Below, in pieces: positions 40,848 through 48,323 of a stretch of DNA of 64,000 nucleotides. The stretch comes from UBA11606 sp039188975. GTDB lineage: Bacteria; Actinomycetota; Acidimicrobiia; Acidimicrobiales; Aldehydirespiratoraceae. The notes beneath the pieces were generated by a model that was not told where the DNA came from, did not search any database, and was given only the letters and a program-made list of their open reading frames with translations. Location of the stretch: the NCBI GenBank assembly GCA_039188975.1, contig JBCCYT010000001.1:1-64000 (forward strand). The letters run 5' to 3'. Made by a program: the position numbers and the translations under genes. Numbering within the stretch: the stretch's first letter is position 1; the number at the start of each line of letters is the position of its first letter.

Positions 40848-41599
40848 GCACACGTGAGACCGTTCGAGTGAGCGGACCCGACGCCGAGGCCTACCTCCAA
40901 GGGCAGATCAGCCAAGACGTCGTGGCGCTCGCCGTTGGGGAGACCGCATGGGCGTTGATTCTTCAGCCGACCGGCAAGGTCGATGCCTGGTTTCGCATCC
41001 ATCGGGTTGCTGACGCCGAGTTCTTGCTCGATGTCGACGCTGGCCATCGAGACGCCATGGTGGCTCGCTTCGAGCGGTTCAAGCTCCGCACCGACGCCAC
41101 GTTCGACGCAACCGACGACACCATCCCGACCCCGATCGAGTGGCCGGGCCTCGACGACCCGTCGAACGAGCGGCAGCGGATTCTCGCGGGGTTGCCGCGG
41201 ATGGGGGCCGAACTCACCGAGAACACGATCCCGGGTGAGGGCGGTCAGCGGTTGATCGACCTGTCGGTGAGTTTCACCAAAGGCTGCTACACGGGCCAGG
41301 AGCTCGTCGCCCGAATCGACAGTCGGGGCGGCAACGTGCCCCGCCCGATCCGGGTCCTCCAAGCGGTTGGCGACACTGCGGTTGGCGACACTGCGGTCGG
41401 CGATACTGCGGTCGGCGATACTGCGGTCGGCGATATTGCGGTCGGCGACGAGGTTCGATTTGGTGAGCAGGTCGTCGGCGTCGTCACATCGGCCGCGGGC
41501 GACGTGGCGCTCGCGCCGGTGATGCGCAAGGTCGAGCTCGGGGATCGGGTCGAGGTCGGCTCTGTCGTCGCAACCGTCATCGAGCCGGCGGGAAGCTGA
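40844..41599 (+). CDS. ygfZ: YgfZ/GcvT-like folate-binding protein with an internal AVGDT repeat
   Basis: A 251-residue member of the GcvT-fold family that supports maintenance of some Fe-S enzymes. It has VSGPDAEAYLQGQISQDV at the N-terminus and the diagnostic KGCYTGQELVAR near residue 146. Between residues about 174 and 198 it carries five copies of AVGD(T/I) encoded by 15-bp direct repeats, just before the C-terminal barrel (DEVRFGEQVVGVVTS). Start overlaps the trpE stop (ATGA). The 3' end overlaps the end of the convergent sensor kinase gene by 23 bp. Confidence 0.88.
   Translation: MSTRETVRVSGPDAEAYLQGQISQDVVALAVGETAWALILQPTGKVDAWFRIHRVADAEFLLDVDAGHRDAMVARFERFKLRTDATFDATDDTIPTPIEWPGLDDPSNERQRILAGLPRMGAELTENTIPGEGGQRLIDLSVSFTKGCYTGQELVARIDSRGGNVPRPIRVLQAVGDTAVGDTAVGDTAVGDTAVGDIAVGDEVRFGEQVVGVVTSAAGDVALAPVMRKVELGDRVEVGSVVATVIEPAGS
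41363..41452 (+). repeat. 15-bp in-frame tandem repeat (about six units) in ygfZ
   Basis: Units GCGGT(T/C)GGCGA(C/T)ACT begin at 41363, 41378, 41393, 41408 and 41423; a sixth diverged unit begins at 41438. Units 1-2 are identical to each other and 3-4 to each other. The 15-bp period keeps the reading frame, so copy number changes would only lengthen or shorten the protein. Confidence 0.92.
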
Positions 41600-42944
41600 C
41601 GACGAGCTCGGCGCCGCCGAGCGCGGCGCGCCGGGCGGTCGCGCTGCCGCCCATCCGCTCAGCCAGATCTCGCACGATCGCCAAGCCGAGCCCGCTCCCG
41701 GACTCCTTCACCGCAGGACTGTGCTGGGCGACATAGAGCCGCTCGAACACGTGGGGAAGGTCCTCGTCGGCAATGCCGGGGCCGTCGTCACCGACGGCGA
41801 GATGATGGCGACCTTCGGCGGTCCAGAGGGTGACGACGACGTCGCGAGACGCGAAGCGCAGCGCGTTCCCGACCAGATTCCCGACGATCTGGGCGTAGCG
41901 ATCGGGATCGACGTCAGCCCACGTCGGTGTATCGGACACCCGGGCCGTCAGTGTGACGTTGCGTTCCGCCGCATCGCGCTGGAGGCCGGTAGCGGCCGCC
42001 TCCACCACACCGTTCAGGTCGACGACTCGTCGGTCGAGTTGGAAGTCGGTGCTCTCGAGGCGCGCGAGCAACAGCAGATCCCCAACCAGCCGTTCGAGTC
42101 GGCTGGCTTCGCCCCCGATCACCGCGCCAGCCCGCGCCGGCTCGTCGATGGCACCATCGGCGAGTGCCTCGGCGTAGCCCTTGATCGATGTGAGTGGGGT
42201 GCGGAGGTCGTGGCTCACCGACATCAAGAACTGTCGTTCGAGCGCGCTCGATCGCTCGAGATGTTCAGCCATCGTGTTGACCGACTCCACCAAATCGGCG
42301 ACCTCGTCGGCTCCACCGAAGCCGTGGGTGTCGATGCGGGCGTCGAGGTCGCCCTCCGCGATTCTGGAGGTGACATTTCGTGCTGCTCGCAGCGGCTCGG
42401 TGAGACTCCGGCTCAGCCGAAGGGCAACGAGTGCGGCGACGATGACGGTGGCCCCGCCTGCGATCACGAACCACCGGAACGCCGGGAGGAGGATCGGGTC
42501 GGTCTCCTGGGTGAGCACCAGGATCTGAGTGAGCCCGGATCGACCGGTGGCGGCGCGGGCGGCCCAGATCAGGTCGCCGTCGCGGTTCGATGCTGTCTCA
42601 CCGGCCTCGAGGGTGCGAAGGTCGAGCTGCTCGAACGTGACGCCATCGGGAAGATCGCCGATCGGATCTTCGCCGTTGCGAGGAACGACGAGAAGCCCGA
42701 TGCCCTCGACACTGATGCTCTCGGCGAGGGACTGGAGCCGCTCGCGCGGGCTGGTGTCATCATCACCGGTCGGTACGATCGCGACCTCGAGAAACAGGTC
42801 GCTCAGCGTTTCGACCTGGGCCCGAAGGTCGTTCTCGGTATCGGCGCGGTCGTTGATGGCGGCGAGCGCGATCGTGCCCGCGCCGGTCAGCACGAGCGCG
42901 GCGACGACCATCCCGACGATGGCGAGGGTGAGGCGGCGGCGCAT
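41577..42944 (-). CDS. OmpR/EnvZ-type sensor histidine kinase
   Basis: A 455-residue membrane kinase. Two membrane segments (about residues 7-29 and 160-180) flank an extracytoplasmic sensor; HAMP follows (LTEPLRAARNVTSRIAEGDL). The phosphoacceptor His is in MSVSHDLRTPLTSIKGYAE near residue 248. The ATPase domain has N box NLVGNALRFA, G1 DDGPGI and G2 GSGLGLAI. It lies 18 bp after its response regulator gene, so the pair is an operon. The signal is unknown. Confidence 0.92.
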   Translation of the reverse strand: MRRRLTLAIVGMVVAALVLTGAGTIALAAINDRADTENDLRAQVETLSDLFLEVAIVPTGDDDTSPRERLQSLAESISVEGIGLLVVPRNGEDPIGDLPDGVTFEQLDLRTLEAGETASNRDGDLIWAARAATGRSGLTQILVLTQETDPILLPAFRWFVIAGGATVIVAALVALRLSRSLTEPLRAARNVTSRIAEGDLDARIDTHGFGGADEVADLVESVNTMAEHLERSSALERQFLMSVSHDLRTPLTSIKGYAEALADGAIDEPARAGAVIGGEASRLERLVGDLLLLARLESTDFQLDRRVVDLNGVVEAAATGLQRDAAERNVTLTARVSDTPTWADVDPDRYAQIVGNLVGNALRFASRDVVVTLWTAEGRHHLAVGDDGPGIADEDLPHVFERLYVAQHSPAVKESGSGLGLAIVRDLAERMGGSATARRAALGGAELVVSFPPAR

Positions 42945-42962
42945 GGTTCGGTGACGCTCCGA

Positions 42963-43658
42963 TCAATCGAGCCGGTAGCCGACGCCCCACACCGTTTCGA
43001 GTTGCAGCGCATCGCCAAGCTTCTTGCGAAGCTGACGCACGTGCACGTCCACGGTCCGGTCGTCGCCAATCCATCCGTCGCCCCACACGCCATCGAGCAA
43101 CTGGCGACGCGACAGCGCGAGGCCCCGATGTTCGGCAAGGTACTGGAGCAGGTCGAATTCACGGGTGGCGAGGGCAACCGGCTCACCCGCAAGGGTTGCC
43201 TCTCGGCGAGATGGGTCGACCACCAGATCCCAGCCGAGATCGATCGGGGCGGGGCGTTGGCCGGTCGAGCCGGAGCCCTGAGATCGACGAAGAATCGCCT
43301 TGACCCGTGCGACGAGCTCTCGCGGCGAGAACGGCTTCGTCACATAATCGTCGGCGCCGAGCTCGAGACCGAGCACCCGGTCGACCTCGTCGTCTCGTGC
43401 CGTCAAGAAGATGATCGGCACGTCGCTGTTGGCTCGAACCGCGCGGCAGACATCGAGCCCGTCGAGATCTCCGGGCAGGCCGACGTCGAGCAGGATCAAC
43501 GCCGGGCGGCGCTCCGCGATCACGGCAAGCGCCCGCTCGCCGGTCGACGCCTGGAACGGCCGGTAGCCGTCGCGGCGCAGATACAGCTCGACCAGGTCGG
43601 CAATGTTGGGGTCGTCCTCGACGATCACGATGACCGGTTCGTCACTCATGGGATCCAT
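42963..43658 (-). CDS. OmpR family response regulator
   Basis: A 231-residue regulator. Receiver domain with acidic pair in VIVEDDPNIADL, phosphorylated Asp in LILLDVGLPGDLDG, and Lys in YVTKPFSPREL. The C-terminal winged helix has LATREFDLLQYLAEHRGLAL and DRTVDVHVRQLRKKLGD. Start ATG at 43658, with a second in-frame ATG at 43649 as alternative. TGTGATG direct repeats spaced 11 bp lie just upstream and may be its own binding site. Confidence 0.92.
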   Translation of the reverse strand: MDPMSDEPVIVIVEDDPNIADLVELYLRRDGYRPFQASTGERALAVIAERRPALILLDVGLPGDLDGLDVCRAVRANSDVPIIFLTARDDEVDRVLGLELGADDYVTKPFSPRELVARVKAILRRSQGSGSTGQRPAPIDLGWDLVVDPSRREATLAGEPVALATREFDLLQYLAEHRGLALSRRQLLDGVWGDGWIGDDRTVDVHVRQLRKKLGDALQLETVWGVGYRLD

Positions 43659-43664
43659 CGTCGC

Positions 43665-43689
43665 TCACAAATGTGATGATCCTGTGATG
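43665..43689. promoter_or_regulatory. 11-bp-spaced direct repeats, candidate response regulator site
   Basis: TGTGATG occurs at 43672-43678 and 43683-43689, exactly 11 bp apart, the spacing typical for tandem half-sites of PhoB/OmpR regulators. A TCACA-AA-TGTGA inverted repeat (43665-43676) overlaps the first copy. The site lies between the regulator gene and the divergent J-domain gene. Confidence 0.45.
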
Positions 43690-43718
43690 GGGGACGAAAG
43701 AACCGGTGAGCACGCGCC

Positions 43719-43724
43719 TACGCT
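43719..43724 (+). promoter_or_regulatory. -10 hexamer TACGCT for the J-domain gene (leaderless)
   Basis: TACGCT ends 7 nt before the GTG at 43732. It moves the start of the J-domain gene to GTG 43732 and excludes an in-frame ATG at 43687. Confidence 0.5.
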
Positions 43725-43731
43725 GCTCGCC

Positions 43732-44286
43732 GTGGGCCACTACGAGGTGCTCGGCGTCACCCCTGATGCGTCGATGAGCGACATCAAGAAGGCGTACCTC
43801 GCGGCTGCGCGCGACGCCCATCCCGATTTCCACACACAATCCGAAGCGGCCCGGCAGCGGGCCGAGGTGCGGATGCGAGAGATCAATGCGGCGTGGGCGG
43901 TGCTCGGCGATGTCGACGAGCGATCGTTCTATGACCGGCAACGGCTCACCGCCGAACGAGGCGGGACGGCGAGCCCTCGATTCCACGCCACCTCGACCGG
44001 TCAGCCGTTTCGCCCGTTTCACCCTGACGACGAGCTCGACGAGGACCATCCGTTCGACGAACGTGATGACCGCCCGATCACCAACAGTCGATTGCCGGTG
44101 TGGGTGACAATGCTTCCTGCATCACTCATCGTCGGGGGCTTCTTGTCGTTGCTGTTCGGCGCCTTCGTCGGCATCTTGCCCCTCGTGAACCTCGGTCTGG
44201 TCTCGATGGTCCTCGGCGGCGTTGCCTTCCTGACGGTGCCGATCATCGCGGTCGGGATGGCCGCTCGTGCCGACCGGCGCGCGTGA
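43732..44286 (+). CDS. J-domain protein with C-terminal membrane segments
   Basis: A 184-residue protein. The N-terminal J domain (HYEVLGVTPDASMSDIKKAY, then the HPD motif in RDAHPDFH) spans about residues 2-65. A linker rich in Pro, Phe and acidic residues follows, then two membrane helices near residues 122-145 and 152-172. It would recruit DnaK to the membrane; no dnaK is near. The start is set by the TACGCT hexamer and leaves only two residues before the J domain. Confidence 0.84.
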   Translation: MGHYEVLGVTPDASMSDIKKAYLAAARDAHPDFHTQSEAARQRAEVRMREINAAWAVLGDVDERSFYDRQRLTAERGGTASPRFHATSTGQPFRPFHPDDELDEDHPFDERDDRPITNSRLPVWVTMLPASLIVGGFLSLLFGAFVGILPLVNLGLVSMVLGGVAFLTVPIIAVGMAARADRRA

Positions 44287-44287
44287 C

Positions 44288-44293
44288 TACGAT
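44288..44293 (+). promoter_or_regulatory. -10 hexamer TACGAT for the monooxygenase-like gene (leaderless)
   Basis: TACGAT ends 7 nt before the ATG at 44301. It overlaps no coding sequence because the J-domain gene ends at 44286. Confidence 0.5.
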
Positions 44294-44300
44294 GCCCGCC

Positions 44301-44609
44301 ATGTCAAAAACCGCGCTCCTCGCCAAGCTTCCGATCAAACCCGACGCCAAGGACACGTTCATGGACGCGTTCGGCGCCATGCTCGAGGCGGTCGAGGCCG
44401 AAGCCGGCACCGAGCTCTATATTCTCAACTGGGGCAAGAAGGACGACGAGAACACCGCCTTCATCTATGAGCTGTACAGCGACAAGGAGGCCCTGGCTGT
44501 GCACAGCGGATCCGACGCGATGCAGGCGCTGATGGCAGCCCTCGGCGACGTGATGGCCGGTGCTCCCGAGCTCATCCCGCTGACCCCCGCTGTTGGCAAG
44601 GGTCTCTGA
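44301..44609 (+). CDS. antibiotic biosynthesis monooxygenase-domain (ABM-like) protein
   Basis: A 102-residue dimeric alpha/beta-barrel protein: ALLAKLPIKPDAKDTFMDAF, ELYILNWGKKDDENTAFIYELYSDKEAL and VHSGSDAMQALMAAL are the strand-helix pattern of the ABM/YgiN fold. Members act as small cofactor-free monooxygenases or haem-binding proteins; which applies here is unknown. It immediately precedes and slightly overlaps trpC, so it is probably cotranscribed with tryptophan genes. Leaderless start. Confidence 0.8.
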   Translation: MSKTALLAKLPIKPDAKDTFMDAFGAMLEAVEAEAGTELYILNWGKKDDENTAFIYELYSDKEALAVHSGSDAMQALMAALGDVMAGAPELIPLTPAVGKGL

Positions 44610-45396
44610 GCTGACCGCGACCTACCTCGACCGCATCCTCGACGCGCACCGGGCAGCCGCAGCAGCGGATACTCGGTCGCTCGACGCGCTCGTCGAACAG
44701 GCAGCAGCGTTGCCGGCCGGTCGGGGCTTTCGCCAGGCGCTCGCCGATACCACCGACGGTGTGGCCATCATCAGCGAGGTGAAACGCCGCTCGCCCTCGA
44801 AAGGCGATCTGTTCGCCGACCTCGACCCTGCCGAGCTTGCCCGCACATACGCCGACGGCGGGGCATCATGCCTCTCCATCTTGACCGACGTCGAGTGGTT
44901 TGGCGGTTCGATCGCGGATCTTCAGGCGGCCCGCGCAGCGGTCGACCTCCCGGTGATCCGCAAAGACTTCACGGTCGATGCACGCGACGTCGTCGACGCT
45001 CGCCTGATGGGGGCCGATTGCGTCCTGCTGATCGCCGCGGCACTCGACGACGCCGAACTTCATGACTTTCACACCCTCGCCCGAGAACTCGGCCTCGACG
45101 CGTTGATCGAGATCCATGACGAGCCCGAGCTCGAACGGGCTCTGGCCGTCGGTGGTGACCTGATCGGCGTGAACCAGCGAGATCTTGTCACCTTCCAGGT
45201 CGACCAAGAGCGGGCGGTGCGCATGGCGCCACAGATGCCGGCCGGCGTGGTGCGGGTCGCCGAATCCGGCGTGCGGGATCGCACCGACGGTGCTGCGCTC
45301 GAAGCCGCCGGCTACCACGCCTTGCTGGTGGGCGAGACGCTGGTGCGAAGTGGCGACCCCGCACGGGCGATCCGGCGCCTTCGAGGATTGGACTGA
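44593..45396 (+). CDS. trpC: indole-3-glycerol phosphate synthase
   Basis: A 267-residue beta/alpha barrel that closes the indole ring. Motifs: IISEVKRRSPSKGDL with catalytic Lys/Glu, SILTDVEWFGGS, VIRKDFTVDARDV, LIEIHDEPELERAL, IGVNQRDL and VAESGVRDR. The start is uncertain. TTG at 44593 overlaps the preceding gene by 17 bp, and a CTG at 44611 right after that gene's stop is also possible; neither has a good ribosome site, which suggests coupling to the upstream gene. Confidence 0.93.
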   Translation: MARVSELTATYLDRILDAHRAAAAADTRSLDALVEQAAALPAGRGFRQALADTTDGVAIISEVKRRSPSKGDLFADLDPAELARTYADGGASCLSILTDVEWFGGSIADLQAARAAVDLPVIRKDFTVDARDVVDARLMGADCVLLIAAALDDAELHDFHTLARELGLDALIEIHDEPELERALAVGGDLIGVNQRDLVTFQVDQERAVRMAPQMPAGVVRVAESGVRDRTDGAALEAAGYHALLVGETLVRSGDPARAIRRLRGLD

Positions 45397-45445
45397 GTCA
45401 GAAGTCCGCGCCGGCAAATCTGGTCATGGCCTGTGGACAGCGGGC

Positions 45446-45451
45446 TAGATT
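45446..45451 (+). promoter_or_regulatory. -10 hexamer TAGATT for trpF (leaderless)
   Basis: TAGATT ends 8 nt before the ATG at 45460, within the 63-bp gap after trpC. trpFBA may therefore have its own promoter besides read-through from trpC. Confidence 0.5.
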
Positions 45452-45459
45452 CGCGTCCG

Positions 45460-46149
45460 ATGTTCGTCAAGATCTGCGGCCTCACGAGCGAAGAGGACGC
45501 CCTCCTCGCAGTGGGGATGGGCGCCGACGCCCTGGGCTTCAATTTCGTGCCCGGCTCGACGCGTCAGATCGCGCCACAGCGGGCCCGTGACATCGTTCGC
45601 CGGCTGCCGCCCGAAACGATGACGGTCGGGATCTTCCGAGACGAACTCCCGGACCGCGTGGTCGACATCACCCACAAGGCGGGGCTGCGGGCGGCGCAAC
45701 TGCACGGTCGCGAAACCGCCGAGCACACCCGTGCCGTGCGGGCCCAGGTGCCGATCGTGGTCAAGGCGTTCTCCGCCGGGGACCCGGCCCTGGGATCGGT
45801 TGGGGCGTTCGGCGCTGACCTGGTGCTGATCGACGGAGCTGAGCCCGGCAGCGGCGAGGTCTTCGACTGGAGCCTCGCCGAGGGGGCACCGCTCGCCGGT
45901 CACCGCGTGTTGCTTGCGGGCGGGCTGCACCCCGGCAATGTGGCCGATGCGATTCGGCGGGTGCGGCCGTGGGGCGTCGACGTGGCGTCCGGTGTCGAGC
46001 GAGCGCCCGGCAAGAAAGATCCGGTCAAGCTGCGAGAGTTCGTGGCCAATGCCCGAGCTGCCGCCGAAGAACTGCGAACGAACGATGATGACGAGACCGA
46101 CACGGCGTCGGGATCGCTCTACAACTGGGAAGAGGACCTGCTGTCATGA
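45460..46149 (+). CDS. trpF: phosphoribosylanthranilate isomerase
   Basis: A 229-residue beta/alpha barrel: FVKICGLTSEEDALLAVG with catalytic Cys, ADALGFNFVPGSTRQI, AAQLHGRE, LAGGLHPGNVADAIR and VDVASGVERAPGKKDPVKL. About 25 residues (from ELRTNDDDETDTASG on) extend past the usual end and are strongly acidic. Its presence means HisA need not be a bifunctional PriA. Overlaps trpB by ATGA. Confidence 0.94.
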   Translation: MFVKICGLTSEEDALLAVGMGADALGFNFVPGSTRQIAPQRARDIVRRLPPETMTVGIFRDELPDRVVDITHKAGLRAAQLHGRETAEHTRAVRAQVPIVVKAFSAGDPALGSVGAFGADLVLIDGAEPGSGEVFDWSLAEGAPLAGHRVLLAGGLHPGNVADAIRRVRPWGVDVASGVERAPGKKDPVKLREFVANARAAAEELRTNDDDETDTASGSLYNWEEDLLS

Positions 46150-47306
46150 CTATGGCTGAGCCGACCGATTCGGGCCGCTTCGGCGAGTTCGGGGGCGTGT
46201 ATGTCCCCGAAACGCTGGTGCCGGCCTGCCAGGAACTCGACCGGGCGTTTCGCGAGGCATGGGGCGACCCTGGATTCCGCAACGAACTCGACCATCTCCT
46301 CAAGACGTACGCCGGGCGGCCATCACCGCTGACGGTCTGCGACCGCCTCAGTGAGGAACTCGGCTGTCAGGTGCTGTTCAAGCGAGAGGACCTGAACCAC
46401 ACCGGTAGCCACAAGATCAACAATGTGCTCGGCCAGGCGCTGCTGGCGAAGCGCATGGGCAAGACTCGGATCGTGGCCGAGACCGGCGCCGGCCAGCATG
46501 GTGTTGCGAGCGCAACCGCGGCCGCGCTGTTCGGCATGGAGTGTGTTGTCTACATGGGCACGGTCGATATCGAGCGCCAGAAGCTCAACGTGTTCCGCAT
46601 GCAATTGCTCGGCGCTGAAGTTCGCGCCGCAGAGACCGGCAGCCAGACCCTGAAAGACGCGGTCAACGAGGCGATGCGCTACTGGGTTTCGGCCGTCGAA
46701 GACACCCACTACTGCCTTGGCTCGGTCATGGGTCCCCACCCGTACCCGTGGATGGTGCGCGAGTTCCATCGAGTCATCGGCGAAGAATCGCGCGAGCAGT
46801 GCGCAGAACTGCTCGACGGCGGTACCCCGGACTATGTCGTTGCCTGTGTCGGGGGCGGCTCGAACGCGGCTGGCATCTTCGCCGGGTTCGCTGACACCGA
46901 CGCCCAGCTCATCGGGGCCGAACCGGCGGGTGGAGCCGCCGTCGGCCGTGCCGTGCCCGGCATCGTGCACGGGTCGAAGAGTTACCTCATGCAAGACGAG
47001 TGGGGTCAGGTCCTCGAAGCCGAGTCGATCTCGGCCGGTCTCGATTACCCGGGCATCGGTCCCGAACACGCTCACCTGGCGGCCACCGGACGGGCCCGGT
47101 ACGAGCCGGTGACCGACGAGGAAGTTGTCGAAGCGTTCCAGCTCTGCTCTCGCACCGAAGGCATCATCCCGGCCCTGGAGTCGGCCCATGCCCTCGCGTG
47201 GATCGCCAAGATGAAAGACGAAGTCGCCGGCAAGACCGTGCTCGTGAACATGAGCGGCCGCGGCGACAAGGACGTTGACCAGATGATGGGTGTGCTCGGC
47301 GCATGA
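46146..47306 (+). CDS. trpB: tryptophan synthase beta subunit
   Basis: A 386-residue PLP enzyme condensing indole and serine. It has RFGEFGGVYVPETL, the PLP lysine in LNHTGSHKINNVLGQ, ETGAGQHGVASATAAA, VACVGGGSNAAGIFAGF and MSGRGDKDV. Full-length TrpB1 type with standard residues. Overlaps trpF and trpA by ATGA. Confidence 0.96.
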   Translation: MTMAEPTDSGRFGEFGGVYVPETLVPACQELDRAFREAWGDPGFRNELDHLLKTYAGRPSPLTVCDRLSEELGCQVLFKREDLNHTGSHKINNVLGQALLAKRMGKTRIVAETGAGQHGVASATAAALFGMECVVYMGTVDIERQKLNVFRMQLLGAEVRAAETGSQTLKDAVNEAMRYWVSAVEDTHYCLGSVMGPHPYPWMVREFHRVIGEESREQCAELLDGGTPDYVVACVGGGSNAAGIFAGFADTDAQLIGAEPAGGAAVGRAVPGIVHGSKSYLMQDEWGQVLEAESISAGLDYPGIGPEHAHLAATGRARYEPVTDEEVVEAFQLCSRTEGIIPALESAHALAWIAKMKDEVAGKTVLVNMSGRGDKDVDQMMGVLGA

Positions 47307-48082
47307 CGGGAGCGATTGAGGCCGCATTGCGCTCCCGGCGCGATGGCGGCGGGAAGTGTCTCGTGCCGTATGTGACCGGCGGCCTGGGGGACGACTGGGT
47401 CGAGACGGTTCGAGCGGTGGCGGCAGCCGGTGCCGACGCGATCGAGATCGGCGTGCCGTTCTCCGACCCGGTGATGGACGGCCCAACCATTCAGGCCGCA
47501 AACGACCGAGCGCTCGAGGCTGGGGTCACGCCGCAGTCGATCCTCGACGATCTGCGCGGGGCTGACATCGGTGTTCCGACCGCCGTCATGACCTACGGCA
47601 ACATTGCGTTCCACATGGGTTTCGAACGGTTCGCCCAGTCGCTGGCGGCGGCCGAAATCTCCGGTTGCATCCTTCCCGACATTCCGCTCGAAGAGGTCGG
47701 CGAGTGGGCCGCGGCAGCCGATGCTGCCGGTGTCGAAACCATCATGTTGGCTGCTCCTACCGCTCCTGACGAGCGGCTCCCGCTGATTGTCGAGCGCAGC
47801 CGTGGCTTCGTGTACGGCGTGGGTCTGCTCGGCATCACCGGTGTGCGGGCGGCGCTCGCCTCGTCGGCGGTGGAGATCGCCGGCCGCCTCAAGGCAATCA
47901 CCGACATGCCGGTGTTGGTCGGGGTCGGCGTCGGCACGCCGGAGCAGGCGGTCGAGGTTTCTCAGGTGGCTGACGGCGTGGTGGTCGGGTCAGCGGTGGT
48001 GCAACGCATGGTCGACGAAGCCGGCCCGGAAGGCGTCGGCGAGCTGGTCGCTGAGTTTCGAGCGGCGCTCGACGGGATGTGA
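47303..48082 (+). CDS. trpA: tryptophan synthase alpha subunit
   Basis: A 259-residue barrel cleaving indole-3-glycerol phosphate. CLVPYVTGGLGDDWVETVRA, AIEIGVPFSDPVMDGPTIQ with catalytic Glu, GCILPDIPLEE with catalytic Asp, and VGVGVGTPEQAVEV. Standard length; ATGA overlap with trpB. Confidence 0.95.
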   Translation: MTGAIEAALRSRRDGGGKCLVPYVTGGLGDDWVETVRAVAAAGADAIEIGVPFSDPVMDGPTIQAANDRALEAGVTPQSILDDLRGADIGVPTAVMTYGNIAFHMGFERFAQSLAAAEISGCILPDIPLEEVGEWAAAADAAGVETIMLAAPTAPDERLPLIVERSRGFVYGVGLLGITGVRAALASSAVEIAGRLKAITDMPVLVGVGVGTPEQAVEVSQVADGVVVGSAVVQRMVDEAGPEGVGELVAEFRAALDGM

Positions 48083-48088
48083 GCGTCG

Positions 48089-48280
48089 ATGCGGGAGCTG
48101 CTGCTCGATCTGCTGCTCCCTGAAACCGATCGTGGTGCGATCCTGCAGATCATCGTGGCCGGAGTTGTGTGGGCCGTCGTCCTGGGGTGGAGTCTGCGGT
48201 GGCGGCGGGAGTATCGAGTCTTCGCGGCAGGCCTGGCCATGATCACGTTTGCGTGGTTTGGAGCGCGAGCGCTTCACTGA
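48089..48280 (+). CDS. small two-helix membrane protein
   Basis: A 63-residue protein with two predicted membrane helices (IIVAGVVWAVVLGWSL and YRVFAAGLAMITFAWFGARAL) separated by a basic RWRREYR loop. The ATG at 48089 is 6 bp after the trpA stop, so it is probably the last gene of the trp operon. Unknown function; no family recognised. Hydrophobicity and spacing make it more likely real than chance. Confidence 0.6.
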   Translation: MRELLLDLLLPETDRGAILQIIVAGVVWAVVLGWSLRWRREYRVFAAGLAMITFAWFGARALH

Positions 48281-48323
48281 CGCCGGCGCGGAATGGCTGC
48301 GAAGGACAGGAGGTTTCCGTCTC

